From contig NZ_OZ026465.1 of the NCBI RefSeq assembly GCF_964019845.1, positions 434,001 to 498,000 of the forward strand: a stretch of DNA of 64,000 nt, given 5' to 3'. Made by a program: the position numbers and the translations under genes. Position 1 is the stretch's first letter; every line of letters begins with the position of its first letter. Under the pieces are notes generated by a model. It saw only the letters and a list, made by a program, of their open reading frames with translations. It did no database searches and was not told the DNA's origin. Source of the stretch: Spiroplasma endosymbiont of Labia minor. Lineage in GTDB: Bacteria; Bacillota_I; Bacilli_A; Mycoplasmatales; Mycoplasmataceae. Positions 11,088 to 21,994 of this stretch are shown here, one piece after another.

Positions 11088-11213
11088 ATGAATAAATCAA
11101 TTATTAAGGCACAAACTAATGAAGATATTAGAATTAAAGACAAAATTGCTCATCAGATTACTTTAGATGAATATGATGAATTAAATAGTAAGAATGAACT
11201 GGAGTTTGAATAA
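11088..11213 (+). CDS. Small hypothetical protein
   Basis: 41-aa acidic protein (MNKSIIKAQTNED...) with AGAAGGA upstream of its ATG. Its stop overlaps the next start (TAATG). The tight spacing within a run of same-strand genes supports it being real; function unknown. Confidence 0.55.
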   Translation: MNKSIIKAQTNEDIRIKDKIAHQITLDEYDELNSKNELEFE

Positions 11214-11485
11214 TGGTAAAAAATGAGCATTATCTTTGATTGAAGAATTCTATTTGTAAAAATTATAGTTTTGAAGTTATTTTAAATGCAATAAATTATT
11301 TAAAAAATGACATTCAAGCAAAAATCAATATTAATGAAAATAAAAAAATTGATATAAAAGAATTTCATAATATTGAAAATAAAACTGATTTAAGTAGGAA
11401 TCATTTTCATATTTTAATAACAATTTTTTTAGATAATACAATTATTGATATTAAATATGTGATAAACAATTATTTTAAAAAATAA
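11213..11485 (+). CDS. Small hypothetical protein
   Basis: 90-aa Lys/Asn-rich protein of unknown function. Translation is probably coupled to the preceding gene through TAATG. One in-frame TGA (Trp10). Confidence 0.6.
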
Positions 11486-11497
11486 AGGAGTATTTAT

Positions 11498-11626
11498 ATG
11501 ACTAAAAATGAATTAGAAAGTATTTGTAAAATTAAAGTTAATATTTCTAAAGCAATAAAAGATGTAGAAGCAAAACAAGAAGAAAAATATTCAGATTGAC
11601 TGATATCTAACTTAAATAATGCATAA
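11498..11626 (+). CDS. Small hypothetical protein
   Basis: 42-aa helical protein with SD AAAGGAG eight bases before ATG. It ends inside the start of the methyltransferase gene (8-bp overlap), so it may act as a coupling leader peptide. Function unknown. Confidence 0.5.
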
Positions 11627-12449
11627 AACAATTTCACCTTTAACATGACCTGGTGGTAAATCTAAGCAATGAAATTTGATTAAGAGTTATTTTCCAGAAA
11701 ATGTTAAAAATTTAACATATGTTGAAGTATTTTTTGGTGGAGGTAGTGTAGGTTTAAATTGCTTAAAAAATAATTTATTTGATAAATATATATTCAATGA
11801 TATAGATTCAGATTTAATTAGTTTCTGAATTTCTATGTGCGATTTAGTACCTCTAAATCCAAAAAAATATTTTCCAGAAAATATTTTTTATCCATTAGCG
11901 AATTTATCTTGTTTGAAAAATATAATTAATGATAATTCAATAAAATTTGCAGCTAAGTATGTTATGAATAACAATTTAACTTTTAATGGAAATTCATGAG
12001 GAACTTGAACTCAAAAAAGATTAGAACAAAATTGGAATTTAAATAAAAAGAACAAAATTATTGAATGCTCTAATTTACTTTCTGAAAATAAAGAGAAAAT
12101 AGATTTTTGATCTAGTCATTATGTAGACGTATTTTCAGATACAATTACATGAAAATGTTTTTATTATTTGGATCCTCCATATTTTGCTAATAACGGTAAG
12201 CCCTATAAATATAGATTTAAAAGTGATGATTGAATAGATTTCATTTCTTGATTGCAAAAAATAACAGAAGTGGGTAATAAGTTTTTACTTAGTATTGATG
12301 ATTGTGAAGAAACAAGAAAAATGTTTAAAAATTTTAACATTTATGAGCAACAATGATTTTATTCAAGTTCAAGCTCAAGAAAAAGTGATAATAAATCTTG
12401 CAAAATAGGCAAGGAATTATTAATTGCAAATTATGAAGTTAATTCTTAA
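11619..12449 (+). CDS. DNA adenine methyltransferase, Dam/D12 class
   Basis: 276-aa N6-adenine methyltransferase of the alpha (D12/Dam) class. The N-terminal SAM-binding segment TWPGGKSKQWN is followed by motif I EVFFGGGSVGLN (about residues 37-48) and the catalytic DPPY at 185-188. GATC is the commonest target of the family, but specificity cannot be read from the sequence. No restriction endonuclease is adjacent. In the ICE it would modify transferred DNA so that recipient restriction does not cut it. Confidence 0.87.
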
Positions 12450-12467
12450 TGATAGAAAGAAAGAATT

Positions 12468-12848
12468 ATGGCAAGAGAAATAATAGAAACAAAATATTTA
12501 TGTGAACATAAATATTCATATAATTTTTGTGATAAACCAGTAGTAAAATCAGAAAATTACAAAATAGAAAATGAAAACATAGATAAATATTGTATAAAAC
12601 ATTTGCAAGAATTGTGTAAAGAACACAAATGAGAATTTTCACATAAAAGCGTTTGCATTGATTGAGGCGGTGACGATTATTCTGACAGCTATGATTTAAC
12701 AGAGATTTATAAATGTATTAAATGTGATAAAAGAGATGGACGATATTTGATTGGTATAGATTTAACAATGTTGGAAGAATATTTTGATGATAATCCAGAG
12801 GAATTTATTAATTTAGTAAATAAAATAAACGGTGACAGAGATGAGTAA
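12468..12848 (+). CDS. Cys-rich hypothetical protein
   Basis: 126-aa protein with scattered Cys/His pairs (CEH near residue 12, CKEH near 58, KCIKC near 96) that could bind zinc. SD AGAAAGAAAG lies before ATG. The stop overlaps the next start (ATGAGTAA). Function unknown; it sits between two methyltransferase genes. Confidence 0.6.
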
Positions 12849-13059
12849 ACAATTAAAAATTAAACAAGAATTTTTGGACTATATAAAAAACGGTATCAAA
12901 GATTTTGAAATTAGAAAAGAAGGTTACTATGATGGAGAAATTGATTTAGTAGTTTTTGAAAAAAGTAAATATTGTTTAGAGATGGAAAGTCACATGTTTG
13001 CAATGACTGTGGAAAATGATTCAGAAATTAATAACTATAAAACATGATTAAAATTTTAG
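12841..13059 (+). CDS. Small ASCH-like hypothetical protein
   Basis: 72-aa protein. The N-terminal segment ([18 protein letters not shown]) resembles the opening of ASCH/EVE-type small RNA-binding domains, where 'I-G-K--E-R' is typical, but it is too short for a full domain. The match is weak. Start chosen at ATG 12841 overlapping the previous stop, and its end overlaps the next methyltransferase start. Confidence 0.5.
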
Positions 13060-14591
13060 AATTATTCGGTGGCATCGGTTCACCTAGAAAAGCTTTAGAA
13101 AATTTAGGTATTAATGTTAAAACTATTGACTATGTTGAATGATGAGATCACGCTGTAAAAACTTATAATTTATTATTTGATAATAATTATAATTCTCAAG
13201 ATGTAAAAACGTGAAATATGTTTGTAGATATTTGTATTCATGGTTCACCGTGTCAGGATTTTTCTGTTGCAGGTAAAAATGATTTATCAAGTGGTAGATC
13301 TATACTTTACAAAAGAACATTAGAAATTATTAAAAAAGAATTGCATCCAAAACCTAAATTTGTAATTTGAGAAAACGTTAAGGGATTACTATCTAAGAAA
13401 AATTATCCCCATTTTCAACATTACTTAAATACAATGGAAGAAATTGGTTATAGAAATTATTATAAAATTCTAAATTCTAAAGATTTTGGTATTCCGCAAT
13501 CTAGAAATAGAGTATTTGTTGTCTCTGTTAGAAGTGATTTAAATTTTCAATTTGATTTTGATAATTTAAAAACAACAGAAATGTTAGCATTAAAAAATTT
13601 TTTAGATAAAGATGTTGACATTTCTTATTACATAACTCAAAAATCAATGACAAAGGCAATTGAAAATGGCAGAATAAAAATAATTGATAATATTGTTGAG
13701 ACAATTACTACAAAACAAATGCGTTGAAATAATTCAGGTGCAGTTAAAATCCCATTAAGAAATTATCTAAGTTATCAAAATATTCTTAATCCTGAAAACG
13801 GTGTAGCTCCAACTTTGACTTCTAATCACGGCGAAACACCATTCAAGGTGGCAATTAAATTAAAAAGTAATTTTGAATTTAATGAGAGTGGTTATGCAAA
13901 AATTTCATTGGGATCAAAAGAATTTAATTCAACTGATTTTATTCATAATATCGAAAATGAAATGCACACTATTGGCTCAAATTCGGCAAATAATAGAGTA
14001 GCTATACCGATTAAGAATACAAGAACTGGAAAATATGAAATAAATACAAATGACTTTAAACAAGAAAGCAATGTTTTCATGACAAATAATAAAAATACAT
14101 ATATTGATACCTTAACTACAAATAAAAAAAGTTGCAAAATAGCAACTCCTATATTAATGGTTAATGAAAATTATGATTACAGAATGTCAGATGGTTCAAA
14201 AAGGCCAATAGGCAAAATTAATAAGGAAGGTAATATCACTATTCCGTTATCAAATAATCACACAGCAAACAAAATTGGTGTGAATGTTGTTACAACTTTA
14301 ACTACACAAAATTCATCTGCAAAAATTGCCGAGTTAATACTAGAAAAACCAATTCCTGGCGTACCAATTTTTATAATAGATGGAAAACCATATCATTTAA
14401 GAATTTTAACACAACGTGAGTGTTGAAGATTAATGGGTTGAAAAGATATAGATATTGATAAAATTATACATTTACCAAAAACACATTTATATCACATGGC
14501 CGGTAATGCAATTGTAATACCTGTTTTAGAAGTAATTTTTAAATCAATAGTGGAATATTTAGAAAACAAACAAAATTATGAGCAAAACTAA
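13044..14591 (+). CDS. DNA (cytosine-5) methyltransferase
   Basis: 515-aa C5-methyltransferase. Motif [16 protein letters not shown] (residues 5-19), catalytic GSPCQDFS with Cys70, motif VI ENV (about 110), motif [13 protein letters not shown] (about 153) and the C-terminal LTQRECWRLMGW and GNAIVIPV blocks are all present. Between VIII and IX there is an unusually long variable region of about 290 residues with recurring TLTT/TIGS-type motifs. No cognate restriction enzyme is nearby. Its start lies inside the previous gene and its end overlaps the next start, so it belongs to one tight operon. Confidence 0.92.
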
Positions 14592-15114
14592 TGAATTTAG
14601 AATAATATCTCAAGAAGAAAAACTGCGAGATAAAGATCATGTAGAAACTCCTAAATGAGTGGTGCAAGACATGTATAAAAGAATTAATATTAATAAATAT
14701 AAAAATATTTGATTACCATTTAATCATTTAGAATCAGAGTTTCGACAAGAGGCATTAGCTAATAAATTGCATTATGATGCAACACATATTTTTGATGATT
14801 TACAAAATGATTTTTTTAGAATTAATCCGCCAGATAATTGTGACTTGATTATTTCAAACCCACCGTTTTCGATTCAAAATAAAATATTAGAACGTTTATT
14901 TAATTTAAATATACCATTTGCTATGTTACTTCCTTTAAGAAGTTTAGAGACCGCACCACGTGGTGAGTTATTTGAAAAACATAGAAATAAAATTCAAGTC
15001 TTAATATTTAAAAAACGTATTAAATTCAAAGGCTGCACAACTTCTTTTAATCAAGGATGTATTTGATTAACTTATAAATTAAATTTACCAGGCGGTGATA
15101 TTCAATGGATATAG
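14578..15114 (+). CDS. N6-adenine-type DNA methyltransferase (short)
   Basis: 178-aa protein with the catalytic NPPF motif (94-97) in the context CDLIISNPPFSIQNKIL, typical of phage and mobile-element adenine methyltransferases. The SAM-binding part is short (NIWLPFNHLESEFRQ...). Two further methyltransferase genes precede it in the same operon. It overlaps both neighbours by 10-14 bp. Which base it modifies is not determinable. Confidence 0.75.
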
Positions 15115-15338
15115 AAAATAATATATGTCAATTATGCAATCAACTAAAAATATTTAGATTTTTTAAAGAAGCAAATTTATTTTTATGTGATGAATGTTAT
15201 TTGTATTTATTAAATTCACCAATGAATTCAATAATTTATAAATGCGAAATATGCAAAGTATGTATTGAATCACCTAATTTTTATATTAAAAATGAATATA
15301 TATGTTGTTATGAATGCAGTATAGAAAGTAGTCAATAA
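15105..15338 (+). CDS. Small zinc-ribbon-like protein
   Basis: 77-aa protein with four CxxC-type pairs (CQLC, CDEC, CEICKVC, CCYEC), consistent with one or two structural zinc sites. It overlaps the methyltransferase by 10 bp, and the next gene by one base. Function unknown; possibly a DNA- or protein-binding adaptor. Confidence 0.6.
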   Translation: MDIENNICQLCNQLKIFRFFKEANLFLCDECYLYLLNSPMNSIIYKCEICKVCIESPNFYIKNEYICCYECSIESSQ

Positions 15339-15547
15339 TGAAAAAGAATAAGGCAATATCGATTATAGTTATTTGTGCATTTTTAATGTTATTATGCATA
15401 ATTGGAATAACATTAATATGAGTTTTTTTAGAATTGAAAGATAAATTTTGAACTATAATTTTAAATATTTTTATAACATTATTTTTTTTGGAAATATTAT
15501 CAATATCGTTTACCATAATGATGCATAAAATAAATGTTATTTATTAA
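15338..15547 (+). CDS. Small two-helix membrane protein
   Basis: 69 aa with two predicted membrane segments (about residues 7-31 and 39-58). Translationally coupled to the preceding gene. Its 3' end overlaps the convergent gene by 11 bp. Function unknown. Confidence 0.55.
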
Positions 15548-16016
15548 GATATTTAATATAATTTACAATAATTTTACTAATTTTAATCACTTTTTTATTA
15601 TATAAATTTTCAGTTCCATTTTTTGTAAGAGCATTATTAATATTTGTATATATTTCAAATTGTCTATAATAAATAATTTCACAATCATATGTAATCCATA
15701 TTTTATCTGCGATTTTTAAACCAAAGTTTGTATTCAAAAGTGGATATCTAAATATTAAAAATGCGGAAAATATTGATGTGAAAAAGAAAACTCACATATC
15801 ATCAAAATTTGCAATTTTCAATAGTAATAAAAATTTATTGAATATTGCAATAAAGGTTAATATTAGAGCAATTGAAATTGTAGCCGATAAAATTAGAATA
15901 CCAAAAATTGATATTAGGCATAGTACAAAATATTTCATTTTTAGAATATTGTAATTAATCTTTTCTTTAGTTTTCTCTTTTTTATCATTATTTTTCTTCT
16001 TTTCTTGTTTAACCAT
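15537..16016 (-). CDS. Membrane protein, unknown
   Basis: 159 aa: a strongly basic N-terminus (MVKQEKKKNNDKKEKTKEK) followed by two or three membrane helices (about 30-67 and 75-92) and a polar C-terminal half. Minus-strand start at 16016 with AGGAG upstream. It is one of only two minus-strand genes inside the element, so it may be regulated separately. Function unknown. Confidence 0.65.
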
Positions 16017-16079
16017 AGTTACTCCTAACTAAAATTTATTATACAACCAAATATAAAAAGAATAGAAAGAAGGTATTTC

Positions 16080-18119
16080 ATGAATAAACTAGTTATTCTA
16101 GAATCATCAAACAAAATAAAAAAAGTATCAACTTATTTAAATAAATTAAATGATGGTAATCAATATATTGTTAAAGCTTCCGTTGGACATGTTCGTGAAT
16201 TAGCACAAAGTGGAATTTATAATATAGGTATTGATTTTAATACCGTTGAACCAAATTTCATAATTTCAAAAGATAAAAATAGTGTTGTAAATGAATTAAA
16301 AACACTAGCAAAACAAGTTGATTAAATTATTTTAGCAACTGATCCAGATCGAGAAGGAGAAGTTATTGCTTGACACTTAAATCAAATTCTAAAATCATAT
16401 TGTAATAATTTTGCAAGATTAAAATTGAATGCAATCAAGCAAGAAGAAATAAAAAAACAAGTTAATAAATTAACAGAAATTGATAGCAACTATGTCAATG
16501 CAGGATTATCTAGAAGTTATTTAGACAAAACAACAGGTTTTATTCTGTCAAAAATTTTACAAGATCAAACTGTGGGAATTTCTGCTGGTCGTGTGCAATC
16601 ATCTGTTTTGAAACTATTGTGTGATAGAGAAAAAGATATTAAAAATTTTGTTAAAGAAGAGTGATATATTTTAAAATCAAATCTTGGTGATGTTGATTTC
16701 AAAAATGTTGAATATATAGATGAAAAATATGAGGTCAAAAAATATAAATCATTAAATGATGCACTGCAAATCAAAAATCAATTAGGTGCAAATTATATTG
16801 TCAAAGACATAGTTAAAAAAGAATTTAAAGATAAGGCATTTATAAATTTTACAACTTCAGACTATTTGCAAAGTGCTAAAACTAAATTGAAATTAAAAGT
16901 AAAACAAGCAACTGAAATTGCACAATCATTATTCGAAAAAGGTTTGATAACATACATTAGAACTGATTCAACAAAATTGGATGAAGAAACTGAGAGACAA
17001 TTATTAAATTATGTCTCTCTTAAATTTGGTCAAGAAAATGTAACTGACAAGATATCTACAAGAAAAGAAAAAGATACAGATCAAGAGGGGCACCCCCCAA
17101 TTACACCGACTCATTTTGAATGAGAACCTTACAATATTCAAAATCATGTTACTGATGTTTTAACAAGTAATGAAATTTCAGTATATAAAATGATTTGACA
17201 AAACACAATAAATTCAGCAATTAAAGTACCAAATGGTTTTAAAACAAATTATGTATTAGAAAACAACAGTTACCTATTTAATGGTGAAACTAAAGAGTAT
17301 GAATACTTAGGCTATTTCTTATTTGATAAAACCTTAGATGTAAATGTAAAACAAATTATGAATTGAAATTTGCATGATAATGTTCAATTACCATCAGTTC
17401 AAGCAATACTGCAAAATACTAATCCGAAATCTAGATTTAACGAAGCTACTTTAATTAAAGAGTTAGAAAGATTAGGTATTGGTAGACCTTCAACGTATAA
17501 AACCTCGGTTGAAGTTAACTTAAAAAGAAATTATGTTGAAATTGATAAAAAAGATGCAATGTATGTAACAGCATTAGGATTTAAAGTATCTAATTTTTTG
17601 GAACAAAATTTTAGTGATTTTATAAATTTAGAATTTACAAAACATATGGAAGAAACTTTAGATGATATAGCTAAAGACAAAATTGATCATAAAGTTTATA
17701 TAAAAAACTATTTTAATAGTTTAAAAAATAAGGGAGAAAAATATATGGTAGATCAAATTAAATGTCCAAAATGTCAAACTGGATATATAAGACAAGTAAA
17801 AAATAAGGAAGGAAAGGATTTAGGCTTTAAATCTTGCAGTAACTGACCAAATTGTGATTATAATGATAAGCCACAAGTTGACATAAATACCTTACCAAAA
17901 TGTGAAAATTGTGATGGCAGAATTCAAACTATCGAATATACAAATAAAGATGGAATTAAAGTTTCATTTAAAAAATGTACAACAGAAAACTGTAAATGAG
18001 TACCTGGTGCAATTCAAAAATGTACTTTATGTAATGAAGGTTGATTAATAAATCGTACTGGTAAAAAAGGTGCTTTTATAGCATGTAATAATTATCCTAA
18101 ATGTAAATTTGTAGGTTAG
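16080..18119 (+). pseudogene. topA: Type IA DNA topoisomerase, interrupted by in-frame TAA
   Basis: Mobile-element topoisomerase I/III-like gene of 680 codons. TOPRIM starts with VILESSNKIKKV; codon 82 is TAA (16323-16325) just before IILATDPDREGEVIAW, splitting the TOPRIM acidic triad. After the stop the frame stays open to 18117: the catalytic Tyr in LITYIRTDST (about codon 292), RPSTYK, and C-terminal zinc ribbons (CPKC, CENC, CTLC). A Tyr codon is expected at the stop position. Unless the stop is read through, or is a sequence error, the full enzyme is not made. SD AAGAAGG precedes the start. Confidence 0.85.
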
Positions 18120-18123
18120 AAAT

Positions 18124-18291
18124 ATGGCAAATAAAATTTATTATGGAATAACTAATTGTGGTCATGCAAAATTTGATATTGCAAAGAAGATGCGTGAATT
18201 AAATTATAAACAATACAGTAAGTTTGAAAATTCAATGATACATTGCTATTTTTGTGGAGTATATGTAAATTGAAAACCGATTGAGGAGTAA
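18124..18291 (+). CDS. Small Cys-containing protein
   Basis: 55 aa with TNCGHAKFD near the start and CYFCG near residue 42, a plausible small zinc site. It begins four bases after the topoisomerase stop. Function unknown. Confidence 0.5.
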
Positions 18292-18295
18292 AAGT

Positions 18296-18682
18296 ATGCT
18301 ACCTGTACAATTAACATCAACTAAGGTTGAGAAATTTAAAAGACCAAAAATTAGTAAATGTACAAAATTTGAAAAAGAAATAAAAACTAAAATGAATAAA
18401 TTATCTAAGTATATGATTAATGATGATTATTTTAAAATTAAATATTTCAGTTTTAGTTTGAAAAGTTCGCCGTTTGAAAATGATAATTCCATTTTATATA
18501 TTGGATTTACTATAAGCGTTCCGAATTTAAATAAAATACTTGAGTCTTGACAAACAATGCATTTAAAGGAATTACCAGCAGGATTTAAAAACGATTCAAC
18601 AGCTTGAACCATTTTTACATTAAATGAAATGTTAAATCCAAAATTAAAAGAAAATTTGAATGAAGAAATTCCAATGTTATAA
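18296..18682 (+). CDS. Hypothetical protein
   Basis: 128-aa protein of unknown function with TGA-encoded Trp at two sites near the C-terminus. Start chosen at ATG 18296, preceded by GAGGAGTAAA. Same operon as the topoisomerase. Confidence 0.6.
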
Positions 18683-18704
18683 ATTAAATTTAAAGGAGAA
18701 TACT

Positions 18705-19295
18705 ATGGAAAAATACAAGATTTATAAACGTTTATGCAAACCGTTTAATCAAAAATTTGATAATTCTAATCAAAGTATTTTTGTGTTACCAAAATCAATT
18801 ATTAAATATGATAAATATGGTAAAAAATCAGTAATTATAAAATTAAATGATAAAACATATATTTCAATGCCAAAAACATTTATAGATCAATCTAAATTTG
18901 ACAATAATGATTTCTTATTAAAATTATCACAAACATATACTTTTCATAGCTATAATATGACTCCTTCAAAAGAAAATAAAAAACAAAGAAAAGTTAAATT
19001 AACAGATAAACTGGGCGTTACTTTTCAATTGGAATTTCAACGTTTACATGAAATATATCAAAAAATTAAATATGAAACATTAAATGCAGATAATGAGAAA
19101 TATTTAGATTATATGAAATTTTTAATTGAACAAAAAACTAAATTTAGTTTATCAGTAATGAAATTCATTGAAAAAAATTATATTAATCTAGGTTCTGAAT
19201 TAGAATCAGAACTTTTATCAAATAATCATGAACATTATATATTCAAAGATGATCCACCAAATATTATAGATAATAATTGAGATTGAGAATTCTAA
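18705..19295 (+). CDS. Hypothetical protein
   Basis: 196-aa protein of unknown function. The N-terminal part includes IFVLPKSIIKYDK and YISMPKTFID, reminiscent of beta-rich nucleic-acid-binding modules, but no family is recognised. The ATG at 18705 is preferred over an upstream in-frame ATG (18660) because AAAGGAG lies seven bases before it. It ends with an acidic WDWEF tail. A terminator follows. Confidence 0.6.
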
Positions 19296-19335
19296 TAATT
19301 AAATAGAAAGTAAAAATGTTCAAACTATATATTTA

Positions 19336-19367
19336 AAACCGTAATTTAATGTGATTACGGATTTTTT
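19336..19367 (+). terminator. Rho-independent terminator
   Basis: CCGTAAT (19339-19345) pairs with ATTACGG (19354-19360) around an 8-base loop, followed by ATTTTTT. Ends the topoisomerase operon. Confidence 0.85.
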
Positions 19368-19413
19368 GCGTTAAATTGAAAAATAATAAACGTTTTTCAG
19401 TTACCTAATAGTA

Positions 19414-19466
19414 ATTCAAAAGATTTCAAAAGATTTCAAAAGAGATTAAAAGAACCGTGGTATAAT
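19414..19466 (+). promoter_or_regulatory. Four 10-bp direct repeats abutting an extended -10 promoter
   Basis: Units ATTCAAAAGA, TTTCAAAAGA, TTTCAAAAGA, GATTAAAAGA run head to tail at 19414-19453, one helical turn apart, and end seven bases before TGGTATAAT (-10 at 19461-19466). They cover the place of the -35 box, so a repressor or activator, or a plasmid-type initiator, probably binds here to control the gene at 19502. Confidence 0.6.
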
Positions 19467-19501
19467 TTTCGTGTTTATATTACATAGAAAGTATTTTAAT
19501 T

Positions 19502-20092
19502 GTGAAGAAGAAAAGTAAAAGTCAAAAACTAAGAAAAAAGAAAAAGAAATTAAACAGTTTAATCAATAATGAAAATAATTTGATTAAAAAATATACTATT
19601 GATTCTTTAGATGAATTATTTAATATCATAATTTCAAAAATAAAAGAATATGATGTTCTTGCTAAAATGCCGGAAATTGCAAATAATTTATATGATAATT
19701 TAATGGAAATGTTAAATGAAGATGAAATGATTTATGACGATTTTATAAAAAGTGAAATTTGAAATTCTAAAAATGCAGTTGGTATACCAAATCCAGAAAA
19801 AAATTCTAGACAAGAAATTGATCAATACATAAAAGTGAATAATGCTAATATTAATTCAGAAAAATCAAAAGCAAAGAAAATAACTGATGTTTTTTCAAAA
19901 GAAATTATTGAATTTGATGATATTTCTAAATTATTTGTAACAAATTATCTATATTATGGTGATATTTTTTACCTTGATGATGAATTAACAATGAATAATT
20001 TTGAGAAAGAATTCCTTATAAAAAATGATATTTATAAAGAGCTAGATTTAATTAAAAAATATGTAGAATGAGCAAAAATAACGAATAATTAA
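19502..20092 (+). CDS. Hypothetical protein downstream of iteron-like repeats
   Basis: 196 aa, starting at GTG with GAAAG upstream. Extremely basic N-terminus (KKKSKSQKLRKKKKKL) followed by an acidic helical body. The basic tail suggests nucleic-acid binding. Iteron-like repeats lie directly upstream, so it could be an element replication or regulatory protein; that is inference from position only. It is followed within seven bases by the first conserved leader. Confidence 0.6.
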
Positions 20093-20098
20093 TTGTTT

Positions 20099-20205
20099 TA
20101 CTATGTTATACTATTTTCAGATAAGCAAAGCATTTAAACAGACAAGGTCTCTGTTTTGGCTTTGTTTTTTTGTGTTTAAATGTTTTTTGCAGAAAGGAAG
20201 ATAAA
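20099..20205 (+). promoter_or_regulatory. Conserved ICE leader RNA, copy A (relaxase operon)
   Basis: Extended -10 TGTTATACT (TATACT at 20107-20112), then GATAAGCAAA and GCATTTAAAC (20130-20139), a terminator-like pair CAAGG...CTTTG followed by T7, and the returning strand GTTTAAATG (20174-20182). SD AAAGGAAG ends eight bases before the TTG start. This copy lacks the CTTATC element found in copies B-D. The CAAGG/CTTTG pair here uses a G-U wobble where the others have A-U, which supports the helix. Confidence 0.7.
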
Positions 20206-21768
20206 TTGCCTAGAAATAAACAAAATTCAAATGTCATTTTTAAAATTAAGTTTAATGATTATCATCAAGATGATAAATCAAAACGTGCAAGAGATAAATT
20301 TTATAAAAAAGGTGGTAAATTAGATTACATCTTAAGATCTGATGCAGTTTTTAATTTAGATTTATCTAAAGAACAATTATCAGAATTACAATTATTGCAA
20401 TTAAAAGATAAAGAATTATATTTGCAAAGAATTGAAGAATTAAAAAATGATACTTCAATTAAAAGAAATACGGGTTTATATGGGAAAAATGGTGTTTATT
20501 CACAAGTTGAACTAGCTAAATTATATGAAACTCATAAAAATTTAAATGATGATCAATTATTATGAGATGGTGTCATTTCTTTTTCCAAAAATTTTGCAAA
20601 AGAAAACAACATTTTTCATCCAGAAGATATGCAAAAATTGATTAATAAAAATATTAAAAAAATGTTAATTGCAAACGATATGGATCCAAATAAATTTGAG
20701 TGATTTTATTCTATGCACACAGATACTAAAAATCCGCATTTTCATGTTGGTATAGTTGAAAAAGAACCCTCAAAGGTTGTTATAGATTTAGATAAAGATG
20801 GTAAACCAATCAGAAATAAATATCAAAAGATAAAAACTCATTTAGAATGAACAAGAAAAGGTAAATTTTCAGATGAATCAATGAAAGATTTAAGACTTAA
20901 TATTCAAAGAAATGTTGTTGAAAGAAATTATGATTATGAACCATATAATTTTGCAAGAAAAGAATTACGTGATAAATTAAATGAATTTAATATCAATGAA
21001 CAATGAAATAGTTTTAAACAGGTTGTTTTAGATTTAAAAGAAGCAACCACAAGTACGTCTGTTAAATTTGAAAATATCATTATGTATTTTGCAGATAAAT
21101 TTAAAAATATAACACGCAATGGTGAACAAAATTTGACTAAAAAAGATTTTAGTTATGGTTCAAAGCATGTAACAGATGCAGAAAGAGAAATGTTAGATGA
21201 TTTAGCAATGTCTTTTATTAAATCAAATAACGAATTAAATGAAAAATGAATTAATTTCAGCAAATTAAATAATGCAAGAGCAGTTATGTCATTTAAATCC
21301 ACAGTAGAAAAAGAAGATGCAGATTTAATAGATATTACATCGTTAACAAATGATGATATTTTTAGAGGAAAAAATAATTTTGATGTAAATAATCCAATTG
21401 ATAAATTAAAACTAGAATTATTAAATTATAAAAATGAGCATATTAAATCAAAAAATGCAGATAATAAATGACAAGGTGTATTACCTGCATTTGCAAATAA
21501 AATTATTGCAGCAATAATTAGACAAATTAATTCAAAAAATTTTAATGATAGAAAAGGTGAATCTAGTTCAACTTGAAATCCAACTAAGACAGATGGTAAA
21601 TCAGGCATTACTAAAAAAAATGATAAATTTGTTTTTTTAATGAATAAAATTATTGATAAAGAAAAATATCAAGCAAATAAAAGATTTAAAAAGATACTAC
21701 AAACAAAACAAAAATTGGAAGATGAATTTAATCAAAAATTAAAACATAACAAGGAGAGAGAAATCTAA
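20206..21768 (+). CDS. MobL/MOBP-type conjugative relaxase
   Basis: 520-aa relaxase that should nick oriT and pilot the transferred strand. The HUH metal site HTDTKNPHFH (His171, Asp173, His178, His180) and the upstream WDGVISFSKNF block are typical of MobL (MOBP) relaxases. TTG at 20206 is chosen because AAAGGAAG is well placed and no ATG is nearby. The catalytic Tyr is probably in the N-terminal third (Tyr candidates around GLYGKNGVYS), but I cannot assign it. First gene of the operon driven from leader A, followed immediately by a small membrane protein and TraG. Confidence 0.85.
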
Positions 21769-21993
21769 ATGAATACACAAAATTTAATTACCATATTTGG
21801 CACGATATTATTAATTATCATAATTGTATTTTCAACTTATGCTTTTAGAATTAAAAGAAATTTCAAGAGAAATGATATTTTAGAAGATACTATAAATAAA
21901 AAATTAAAAAGAAAATGATTAGTATATACAATTATTTCTTGTTCTAGTTCGGTAATATTGATAATTTTAATGTTAGTTTTATATTTAGTTTAA
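21769..21993 (+). CDS. Small two-helix membrane protein
   Basis: 74 aa with two hydrophobic segments (about 7-25 and 51-73). It begins directly after the relaxase stop and ends one base before TraG, so it probably belongs to the transfer apparatus. Family unknown. Confidence 0.65.
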
Positions 21994-21994
21994 A

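Noticed and set aside
14685-14760. Restriction endonuclease partner for the ICE methyltransferases
   Set aside because: Every gene from 10368 to 15547 was read; none has PD-(D/E)XK, HNH or GIY-YIG motifs. The only active-looking HNH is in the separate cargo operon at 28182.
19414-19453. CRISPR array
   Set aside because: Units are 10 bp, contiguous and lack spacers; no cas genes occur in the window.
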